Source of the DNA: Deltaproteobacteria bacterium
GTDB lineage: Bacteria > Myxococcota > B64-G9
Assembly: GCA_003647095.1 (NCBI GenBank)
Contig: QMME01000047.1
Location: 1 to 16,645, forward strand
Direction: 5' to 3'
Length of the DNA: 16,645 bases
Under the pieces are notes generated by a model. That model was not told where the DNA came from. It searched no databases and saw nothing but the letters and a program-made list of their open reading frames with translations. Both the position numbers and the translations under genes were made by a program. Below are positions 5,541 through 12,610 of the stretch, piece by piece (position 1 is the stretch's first letter; every line of letters begins with the position of its first letter).

Positions 5541-8414
5541 ATGGCCGACCTGTTGTTGGTAGAGTTCGCCGCCAGCGACCGCTTCCACCGGGCCGTGACC
5601 TTTCCCTTCCTGCACGGCCTGGCCCGGAGCAACGGGCTGCGGAGCCGCTGGCTGCGCTTCGGCCTGGAAGCAGCCCGGGCCATGAACCAGGAGGGCCACG
5701 GTATCGTGCTCGACGACTCCGATCGGGGCCATCTGCTCGAAGTCATCGCCGCCCATCGTCCCCGGCTGGTGGTCTTCCACATGAGACCAGACCAGCATTT
5801 GCTGGGCATGGCGCAAGCAGCCAGTCCAGGTTCCGAGCTGGCCTGCCTCGGGGACGATCAAGGAGCCGGTGCCGGCTCCGGCAGGAGCAATTCCTCGCCC
5901 GGACGCATAAGTACCCGGCAACTGGCCTCCAGGCTGGCGGGGAAAACAATAGGCAACCTGTTCGAGAGTGCCCGCCCCGATTACTCCTTCGAACCGGTCA
6001 ACGAGCTGGCGGCGCGCATGGAGCCACTGCCGTTTCTGTTCCTGGGAGAGGAATGCCTCTACAACCGTCCCTTTTCCCGCAACTCCTTCCTGGCCGGGCT
6101 CGACCTGACGGAGTGCGTGCGCCGCGGTGGCTGTACCTTCTGCATCCGTCCGCCCAATCACGGTACCTGGCGTTCCGATCCACTGGTCTTGTTCCGGCGC
6201 CAGCTAGGCGCCATCCGGGACACATTACCGGTCCGGCCCCGGCGCCTGTCCCTGCGTCTCGTCGGCGAGCCGGCCTGGCAGCGCATAGAAGCCATCTGCG
6301 GATACGCGGCTCGCAACTTCGAGGCCCCGCTAGACCTGCTGGTGGACTGCCGGGCCGACAGCTTCCTGCGCTGGCGTACCCGGCTGAAACGAGCCCTGGC
6401 CAGGCTGCGCGGCTCGCCGCACCGGCTGGAGATGAGCCTGGTGGGGGTGGAAAACTTCTCCTCCGGCGAGTTGCACCGGCTCAACAAGGGCCTTAACCCG
6501 GCGACCAACCTGGCGGCCATCGGGCTGCTGTTCGAACTGGAGCATCGATACGGGCGCAACTTCGGCTTCCGCCGCCACGGCGGCTTGAGCTTGATCACCT
6601 TCACCCCCTGGACCCGTCCGGCCGACCTGGCATTGAACCTGGCCGTGGTCGAGGCACTGGAAATCGAACCGTTATGCGGCAAGCTGCTGACCGGACGGCT
6701 GCGACTCTACCCGGAACTGCCCCTGTACCAGGCGGCCCGGCGTGACAACCTGCTAGCCCCTGGATACGACGATCCTCTCCTGGACACCTCCCGGTTGAAC
6801 ATGTACCGCCGGGAGGTCCCCTGGCGGTTCGAGCACCCCCTCATGGAGGCCGTCAATCGGCTACTGCTGCGCCTGGAACCCGAGCCCGCAGGCAGGCTCG
6901 GTGACGAACTGTCCCGCCAGTTGCACCGGGTTGCCGGCGAACGACTGAGCGGCGCCCGGGCCCGGGTCGAGCTGGCCCTGGAACTGCTCGATATCGCCCT
7001 GTCTCCACCCCGGGAAAGCACCATCACGGCCGAGCAACTGGTGTCCCGACTCCGCGATTCGGCAAGCAGGAAAACAAGACTTGAACCAACCGCCACCGCG
7101 ACATTCGTGCCTGGGAACCATGGCGTTGCAGGAGGAAAAGAGGAGACGTTCCCCACCTGGGATACGATGTTGAGCGTCAAGCCGGTACTGAAGCTGGAGC
7201 CCCTGCACGAGAAAGAGGCCCGGCGGCTGCAGGAATCGGGCCTGTTGCCGCATGCCACCTTGCGCCGCCGCGGTGGTGGCCAGCGAGGGGATGTCTTCGA
7301 ACTGTTTTCTGGCAGACGTGCCCGCGATGTCGAGGAGGCGATAAGGCTGACCAATGACCTGGACCGGGTTTCCGGGGCTGACTTTCGCCGCCTGGTGCAC
7401 CGCCTGGGGCGCCTGCTGGGCTATCCCGGCTGCTGCGCGCGGGCCTTCAGCCGTACCCCCCCGGCGTTGTTGAACGATGCCTTCTGGCTGCGGGTGGCGA
7501 GAAGAACGAGCGAACCGGGCCCCGTACCCTGGCAGCTCAACCCGGTGGGAAATCCCCTGCTGGAATACATTCCTTGTTCGTTACACTGCCCGGCAACTCG
7601 AAGAAGGTGTAATGAAATCCTCGATGCCAGTGGAGCAAGCGGCAGAAAACATGCAGCAATCCTGGCAAAAAGGCTGAAAAAACCCTTCTTGATCTTTCGG
7701 GGAAACCAGGGCGATTTTCTCGAGTTGGTGCCCGAGCAACAACCGGCTGAACGCTTTCGTTATCGTCCCGGCGCAAGCCTGGGCAAGGGAGTACTGCTCG
7801 AAGCCGCCCGCGGGGGAGACGAGTTGGTGATCGAGCCGGAATGCCTAATGGTTCTACGCAACGGTCGGGAACATGCCGTGCTCTCGGGTCGAGCCTACGT
7901 ATGGTGGTATCGCCGCGCCTTCCAGGTAAAGTTCTGGCAAGCGTTGCTGGAACTGCTGCCGCAAACCACCCCCCTTCCCTCCCGGGGGTGGCGGGCACCT
8001 GCCCATCGGGCAACATCATCGCCAACACCCAACCCCGCTCCCTCCCCGGCGGCGCGCCGGCTGGCCGGCAAACTGGAGGAACTGCTTGTTCAGGAACGGG
8101 CTTTCGCCGGCTACCGGTTAAGCGAAATCGACTGCCGGGGAAAAGACCGCGTCCGAGTCAGCCTCAGCGGGCCCGGCAAACCACTGGTGCTTGACGTCAA
8201 TCCTCACCGGAAGGGAGCTCCCAGTTTCCTGGCCACCGGGCGGTTACGCCTCACCTACCCTCTTTCCCATCCCCTCGACACCCCGGAGCAGGAGGCGGCG
8301 GCCCGGGCGCTGGTGAAATTCCTCGCGGCCAGGGAAAACAGGTGGGGTATATTTCCACGGAAGATCCCATCGGACCAGGAGCAAGGTCCGGGCCGTCAGG
8401 AAAGAGAAATGTGA
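5541..8414 (+). CDS. Radical SAM-like protein with variant cysteine motif, DUF483-like domain and shared module
   Basis: A 957-residue multidomain protein. Residues 1-165 look like a B12-binding-like Rossmann domain (LLLVEF start). The radical SAM-like barrel has C172 in GEECLY, C192, and GCTFC (C198, C201), so there is no standard CX3CX2C; CX5CX2C (192/198/201) or CX25CX2C (172/198/201) are the options. Barrel landmarks VGVENFSSGELHRLNKGL (301-318) and LITFTPWT remain. A second region (~555-800) contains LGYPGCCARAF (C631, C632), PWQLNP and EYIPCSLHC...C (C679, C683, C690), which resembles DUF483; that name is from memory of the family. After a Pro/Ser/Arg linker (~808-837) comes the shared ~95-residue module (837-930). 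The ATG at 5541 lies 3 nt after the previous stop, and the TGA overlaps the next ATG as TGATG, so co-translation is likely. Its first two-thirds are paralogous to the next protein. The substrate is unknown. Confidence 0.85.
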   Translation: MADLLLVEFAASDRFHRAVTFPFLHGLARSNGLRSRWLRFGLEAARAMNQEGHGIVLDDSDRGHLLEVIAAHRPRLVVFHMRPDQHLLGMAQAASPGSELACLGDDQGAGAGSGRSNSSPGRISTRQLASRLAGKTIGNLFESARPDYSFEPVNELAARMEPLPFLFLGEECLYNRPFSRNSFLAGLDLTECVRRGGCTFCIRPPNHGTWRSDPLVLFRRQLGAIRDTLPVRPRRLSLRLVGEPAWQRIEAICGYAARNFEAPLDLLVDCRADSFLRWRTRLKRALARLRGSPHRLEMSLVGVENFSSGELHRLNKGLNPATNLAAIGLLFELEHRYGRNFGFRRHGGLSLITFTPWTRPADLALNLAVVEALEIEPLCGKLLTGRLRLYPELPLYQAARRDNLLAPGYDDPLLDTSRLNMYRREVPWRFEHPLMEAVNRLLLRLEPEPAGRLGDELSRQLHRVAGERLSGARARVELALELLDIALSPPRESTITAEQLVSRLRDSASRKTRLEPTATATFVPGNHGVAGGKEETFPTWDTMLSVKPVLKLEPLHEKEARRLQESGLLPHATLRRRGGGQRGDVFELFSGRRARDVEEAIRLTNDLDRVSGADFRRLVHRLGRLLGYPGCCARAFSRTPPALLNDAFWLRVARRTSEPGPVPWQLNPVGNPLLEYIPCSLHCPATRRRCNEILDASGASGRKHAAILAKRLKKPFLIFRGNQGDFLELVPEQQPAERFRYRPGASLGKGVLLEAARGGDELVIEPECLMVLRNGREHAVLSGRAYVWWYRRAFQVKFWQALLELLPQTTPLPSRGWRAPAHRATSSPTPNPAPSPAARRLAGKLEELLVQERAFAGYRLSEIDCRGKDRVRVSLSGPGKPLVLDVNPHRKGAPSFLATGRLRLTYPLSHPLDTPEQEAAARALVKFLAARENRWGIFPRKIPSDQEQGPGRQEREM

Positions 8415-10429
8415 TGAACAAACCCAGGCTGCTGCTCGTTGACTTTTTCTTTCCCGATCGCTACAGCCAGTTTCGCTCCCGTAACTACCCCTTCCTCCTG
8501 GGACAGGCCGAAAGCCTCGGCATCGAGGCACACTGGTTTTGCTGCCATCGCCCTCCCGGCCAGAAGAGCTGGGAACGCTATCTCATCAGGATGTCAGGAC
8601 AGGAGATCCGGCAACTCCTCGAAGAAGTCGCCGCCTTCTCTCCCACCCACGTCATCGTTGCAGAAAAGCTGGCCTCTCCCTTGCCTGCACGACTGCAGCA
8701 CCTCCTGGGCACCGGCGGCCGGGTGGAAAACCTGTCGGAAGTACCCTCGTCCCAGATCGTCTACTGGCCCGCCGAGTGGTTGCCCAGGTGGCTGGGACTG
8801 GAGTTCCCGGCCACATGGAACAAGCAGGCGCTGGTCGATATTGCCCGGCCCCGCTACCGCAACCGGGTGCTCAACCTGCCTCCGGACGTGCGCCCGCCGC
8901 CGGTTCACGTCATAGCGGGACCGGATTGCACCTACCGGAAACTTCTCTCGGGCAACGTCCACTTCCGGGGCATCGAGCTTCCGGACAACGTCAGGCATTT
9001 CGGTTGTTCGTTCTGCGGGGGGCCGCTGGATCTCCGCAGGGGCTTCCGCATGCATCCCGTGGATCTCGCCCTGAACCAGTGTCACTCGGCCAGCTCGTGC
9101 CGGGACACTGGTCTCGACAAGAGCAGCTTCGTGATCTCCGGGGCAGCGGTGTTTGCCCGGCTGGAGCGGTTCTTTACGGGTATCCTCGACATGGGGACTC
9201 CCCCCGCCCGTTTCTTCTTCGGCTGCCGGATCGACGAGTTGGTACGCCGGGGAGATGAACTGGACCGGATCTGTACCCGTCTCGAACGTGCCGGGCACTC
9301 AATAAACCTGTTCAACATGGGCGTGGAGAACTTCTCTCCAGTAGAAAATCAACGGCTCAACAAGGGATTGTCAACCGGCATGCTGGAGCGTGGGGATCGC
9401 TTGCTGCGCCGACTGGAGGACCGTCATCCCCGCTCCTTCCAGTTCAGTCGCTGGGGAGGTTACGGACTGATTCTGTTCACCCCCTGGACGACCGTCGAAG
9501 ATCTGCGGATCAACATGAAGTTCCTGCGTCGCTTCAAGGGAATCGGTGAAAACGGTTTTGCCCTGAGTTCAAAACTGCAGATCCTCGAAGAATCGGCCAT
9601 CTTCTGGTTGGCCAGGAAAGATGGCCTGCTTCGCAAGAGTTTCCGGGGGTTTGTACGTTACGATTCCGGCTGTATCTTCCGCCACGACCAACGCGAGGTG
9701 CCCTGGCGCTTCCGCCACCGTCAGATCGAACACCTCTACCGGGTGGCCTGTCGCCTGGCTCCCATAGCCGACTTCCCGCCACGCGACGAGTTGCTCGAAA
9801 GAACCCGGAGAATCGCGGAAGCGGCGCGAACCTCGGGAGGCTCTGCCCTGTCCCTTTTCGAGCAGGCCCTGAATTTCGTGGCCACCAGGAAGCGCTTCAC
9901 CACTGCTTCCGAAATCGTCGAGTTCCTCGAAGGAGAAGTTTTCCGGGTATACCCACCCCGGCATCCGACCGGGCCAACCAAGGAGGCGCCGGCAGTCGGT
10001 GTCGGTGACCCGCGGGCAACCTTGCTTCGGCAGATAATCGAAAAGCTTCAACGGCAGGGATGTCTCGCCGACGAAACCCGCCTGGTCGAGGTTGCCCTCC
10101 AGCCGGGCGAACCCGTGCAGCTCCGGGTTGAGTTCGAAAGCAACGGTTCAAACCTGGTGTTCTATCTACTGGAAAGAAAAAGCTTACTGCCGGCGTTCCT
10201 GGCATCGAGGCGGTTTTTACTACGTTACGATGCCTCGACCCCGCCGGACCGTGACTGGAAAATTTCCCTGGCAGAATTCCTGCTGGCCCACGCCGAGGCT
10301 TACTTCCACCTCCCCGGTGAAGAGGAGGCATGCAGCCGGACCGATGATCCGGTCGTTCCCCTGGCCCCTGTCCAGATTGCGAAACTGGTAACGCCGGCTC
10401 CTGCCGGCCACGAGACCACCGCGCACTGA
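8414..10429 (+). CDS. Radical SAM-like paralogue with incomplete canonical motif
   Basis: A 671-residue paralogue of the preceding 957-aa protein, without its DUF483-like insert. Both share the N-terminal domain (LLLVDF), the cysteine region, GVENFS...RLNKGL (303-319), ILFTPWT and QREVPWRF (426-433). The cysteines C172, C198 and C201 fall at the same residue numbers as in the paralogue, but the residue matching its C192 is N192, so CX25CX2C is the only conserved three-cysteine set. The C-terminal ~100 residues (533-632) are the shared module. I chose the ATG at 8414, which overlaps the previous TGA (TGATG), because the match to the paralogue begins here; an in-frame GTG at 8342 would add 24 residues of poor quality. 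It is the last gene of the plus-strand unit and ends 15 bp from the convergent NifH-like gene. It could be an active enzyme with an unusual cluster or a non-catalytic partner. Confidence 0.87.
   Translation: MNKPRLLLVDFFFPDRYSQFRSRNYPFLLGQAESLGIEAHWFCCHRPPGQKSWERYLIRMSGQEIRQLLEEVAAFSPTHVIVAEKLASPLPARLQHLLGTGGRVENLSEVPSSQIVYWPAEWLPRWLGLEFPATWNKQALVDIARPRYRNRVLNLPPDVRPPPVHVIAGPDCTYRKLLSGNVHFRGIELPDNVRHFGCSFCGGPLDLRRGFRMHPVDLALNQCHSASSCRDTGLDKSSFVISGAAVFARLERFFTGILDMGTPPARFFFGCRIDELVRRGDELDRICTRLERAGHSINLFNMGVENFSPVENQRLNKGLSTGMLERGDRLLRRLEDRHPRSFQFSRWGGYGLILFTPWTTVEDLRINMKFLRRFKGIGENGFALSSKLQILEESAIFWLARKDGLLRKSFRGFVRYDSGCIFRHDQREVPWRFRHRQIEHLYRVACRLAPIADFPPRDELLERTRRIAEAARTSGGSALSLFEQALNFVATRKRFTTASEIVEFLEGEVFRVYPPRHPTGPTKEAPAVGVGDPRATLLRQIIEKLQRQGCLADETRLVEVALQPGEPVQLRVEFESNGSNLVFYLLERKSLLPAFLASRRFLLRYDASTPPDRDWKISLAEFLLAHAEAYFHLPGEEEACSRTDDPVVPLAPVQIAKLVTPAPAGHETTAH
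10393..10408. other. GC-rich hairpin at the 3' end of the 671-aa gene
   Basis: GCCGGC-TCCT-GCCGGC can fold into a 6-bp stem with a 4-nt loop on either strand, inside the last 12 codons of the plus-strand gene and just past the end of the minus-strand one. No T-run follows, so a terminator role is uncertain. The convergent gap (10430-10444) has no other structure. Confidence 0.3.
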
Positions 10430-10444
10430 GAACCAACACGCCCC

Positions 10445-11263
10445 TCAGCCCCGTTCGGCTGCCAGGAATTCGTCGAACTCGTCGCGCAGCAATGGCCGGG
10501 GAACGGGCAGGGAAGAATAGGATACTTCTTCCAGTCGGCGCGACAGTTCTTCGATGGCCCGCGCCGCCGCGGATGATTTCTTCCACTCCACGACCGGACG
10601 GCGGGCAATCTCCGCCTCCACTACTGCCTCATCGCGGGGAATGGCATGCACGACGGAGACACCGACCAGATGGGCGAATCTCTCGATCCTCGGCAACTCC
10701 TTCTCTCCACCACGCAAGTTGGCCACCAGCCCGCCCAACCGGGCACCGTTCACGGCATTCTTGACGACTGCCTGGCAGATGTTGTTGGCAGCATAGAGAG
10801 ACCGGGGTTCTCCGGAGGTCACGATATACACCTCCCGTGCATAACCCGCACGCAGGGGGGCCGAAAAACCTCCGCAGACCACGTCTCCCAGCACGTCGAA
10901 CAGAACGACGTCATACCTCTCCTCGAGGGCGTCGGGCTGTCCCACCAGCTCAAAAGCCTTGGTGATACCCCGGCCACCACAGCCGGTTCCCGGTACCGGT
11001 CCTCCCACCTCCAGGCAGTCCACTCCCTGACGACCGTTCATCAGGCAATGGGTCAACCGTAAATCCGCCTCTCCGAGCTCCTGCCATTTTTCCATGACCG
11101 TGGTAACCAGTCCCGGGACCAGGCTGTGGCAGGAATCACTCTTGGGATCACAGCCAAACAGAAGGACCTTGTTTCCCCTGGACGCAAAAAGCACGCCCAG
11201 GTTGCTTGCCACCGTCGACTTGCCGATTCCGCCCTTTCCGTAAAAGGCAATCATTCTCGTCAT
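10445..11263 (-). CDS. NifH/BchL/CfbC-family ATPase, nitrogenase-like iron protein
   Basis: A 272-residue homologue of nitrogenase iron protein: a homodimeric ATPase bridged by one [4Fe-4S] cluster that passes low-potential electrons to a component-1 partner. Near-complete hallmarks are present: P-loop GKGGIGKST (9-17), CDPKSD (38-43), GTGCGGRGI with cluster ligand C95, FDVLGDVVCGG (122-132) with switch II aspartates D123 and D127 and the second ligand C130, then SLYAANNI (155-162). The Arg at the ADP-ribosylation position of NifH is present (R98). The ATG at 11263 has GGAGG 7 nt upstream and overlaps the preceding TGA (ATGA), so it is coupled to the component-1-like gene; longer in-frame starts would run back into that gene and are rejected. 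The intact ATPase and cluster residues argue for an active reductase. It may be nitrogenase-like rather than nitrogenase: no nifB, nifE/N or other nif gene is present. Whether it serves the radical SAM enzymes is inference. Confidence 0.93.
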   Translation of the reverse strand: MTRMIAFYGKGGIGKSTVASNLGVLFASRGNKVLLFGCDPKSDSCHSLVPGLVTTVMEKWQELGEADLRLTHCLMNGRQGVDCLEVGGPVPGTGCGGRGITKAFELVGQPDALEERYDVVLFDVLGDVVCGGFSAPLRAGYAREVYIVTSGEPRSLYAANNICQAVVKNAVNGARLGGLVANLRGGEKELPRIERFAHLVGVSVVHAIPRDEAVVEAEIARRPVVEWKKSSAAARAIEELSRRLEEVSYSSLPVPRPLLRDEFDEFLAAERG

Positions 11264-12606
11264 TTCTCGGCCTCCATCCCCGTCCTGGCCCAGGTGAGCG
11301 ACAGCGAGCCGAAACCGTTCACCAGGCGCTCCACCAGAACCCTTACTCCCTGGAAACCCAGGTAGGGAGAGTGACGCAGGCAGTGGAAGTAGTTGGCGGG
11401 GTAGCCCAGTTCCAGGAAAACCAGAGGAAGATCTCCCACCAGCTGACAGATGATGCTGTTTGCAACCAGGACATCGAGTTCCCCCGAAGCGTGGGCCCGT
11501 TTCAGGAAAAGACGTACCTCGCCGATTCTCTCGGGAAGGTTCGCCCACCCCCCCGCGGTTTCGCCGCGGTTTGAGCTGCCGGAACCTGGGCCGGAACTGC
11601 ACCCGACCGCCGTGACCAGGAAGCCGAGTTCCTCCAGGAACTTCCCCAGGGGATGCAACAGCAAGCGGTCGGCAACCACAACGGTACTCCGACCGGCAAA
11701 GAAGCGTGGTGTGATCCACTCCAACTGTTCCAGCAACTCGGCCAACTCACGGGCGATGAACTCCTCGGCGGGTTGCTGCAGTCCCAGCCTGGCGGCGATG
11801 CCGCGTAGCCACCGCTCACTGGCGTCTATCCCCAGCGGCAAATCGGTGCTCAGGTAACCCGCATCCCAGCATTCCGCGAGTTCGACGGCACCACACTCCC
11901 CGGCGGACAGATCGACCACCAGGTCCGGTGGCGCCAACCGGCGCAGATGCCGCAGGGGAGAACCGTCGGGAATCACCTCGACCACCCTGGCACCGATTCC
12001 TCGCAGCAACCTCCGCAATTCCACTACGTTGCCCAGGTCGTCCCCCTCCCGCCGCCCGAACAGGTAGCCGACGATCCAGACCACGGGCCCTTTCCGGCGG
12101 CGCCTCTTTCCCCTCGGCCTCAACAACTCCAGCACACCACGCAGGGCATCGTAGTAGCCGGTGACATGATCCTGCTCCGTCTTGTGGCCCGGCAGGGCAA
12201 TCATGGGCACACCGGTACTCGCGGACAGGTCCCGAATTACCGCCGCTGTGTCGTGTCCACAAACCACGACCGGGTTGCTGTTGGCCACGACGATCGACGC
12301 CGGTCGATGCCTGGCCACCACCTGAAGCAACTTCTTGCTGAGACGATCATCGCTCCCCAGTACGTACTCCGCCATGTCGAGATTGGTGCGTACTATCCTG
12401 TTGGCACCCTTCCAGTCCAGGAGATCGGAGAACAGATCGTGATTACCGGCTATCTTCTCCGCCTTGTAGTATCCGCAGTCGTGGGCATTGTACACCAGCC
12501 AGGTGTCAGGCACGGCGTTCACCAGCAGGTAGGCCCCGTCCAGGTAGGGATTGGCCAAGTGGTAGGGAATTTCAAACTCCTCGGGGACTGGCTTTTCACC
12601 TGGCAT
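11260..12606 (-). CDS. Nitrogenase component-1-like protein (short subunit)
   Basis: A 448-residue member of the NifD/NifK/BchN/BchB/CfbD superfamily, predicted to form the catalytic complex with the 697-aa protein and receive electrons from the NifH-like ATPase. Family features are DGAYLLVNAV then AHDCGYYK (C44, the conserved glycine-cysteine position), RIVRTNLDMAEYVLGS (70-85), a Rossmann-like strand with FFAGRSTVVVADRLLLHPLGKFLEELGF (302-329), and a C-terminus YFHCLRHSPYLGFQGVRVL typical of component-1 chains. The cysteine expected in the STCxxxxxG loop is replaced by N111 (NSNPVVVCG), and the first N-terminal cluster cysteine is also missing, so it probably gives only one ligand. The ATG at 12606, 4 nt after the upstream TAG, is chosen over a GTG at 12663; AGGAGG lies 11 nt before it. 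The TGA overlaps the NifH-like ATG. The lack of known-pathway genes leaves the substrate unknown. Confidence 0.88.
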   Translation of the reverse strand: MPGEKPVPEEFEIPYHLANPYLDGAYLLVNAVPDTWLVYNAHDCGYYKAEKIAGNHDLFSDLLDWKGANRIVRTNLDMAEYVLGSDDRLSKKLLQVVARHRPASIVVANSNPVVVCGHDTAAVIRDLSASTGVPMIALPGHKTEQDHVTGYYDALRGVLELLRPRGKRRRRKGPVVWIVGYLFGRREGDDLGNVVELRRLLRGIGARVVEVIPDGSPLRHLRRLAPPDLVVDLSAGECGAVELAECWDAGYLSTDLPLGIDASERWLRGIAARLGLQQPAEEFIARELAELLEQLEWITPRFFAGRSTVVVADRLLLHPLGKFLEELGFLVTAVGCSSGPGSGSSNRGETAGGWANLPERIGEVRLFLKRAHASGELDVLVANSIICQLVGDLPLVFLELGYPANYFHCLRHSPYLGFQGVRVLVERLVNGFGSLSLTWARTGMEAEK

Positions 12607-12610
12607 GGGC

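Noticed and set aside
5153..6496. 447-codon plus-strand frame spanning the junction of the 952- and 957-aa genes
   Set aside because: Its protein is rich in Arg, Pro and Gly without domain motifs, and both genes it overlaps have strong motif support in another frame.
8342..8413. GTG start giving a 695-aa version of the 671-aa protein
   Set aside because: The extra 24 residues lie within the previous gene and have no counterpart in the paralogue, whose N-terminus aligns from the ATG at 8414.
10445..11719. Longer minus-strand reading frame extending the NifH-like protein by 152 residues
   Set aside because: The extension lies inside the component-1-like gene in another frame. The P-loop expected near the N-terminus fits the ATG at 11263, which has GGAGG and an ATGA overlap.
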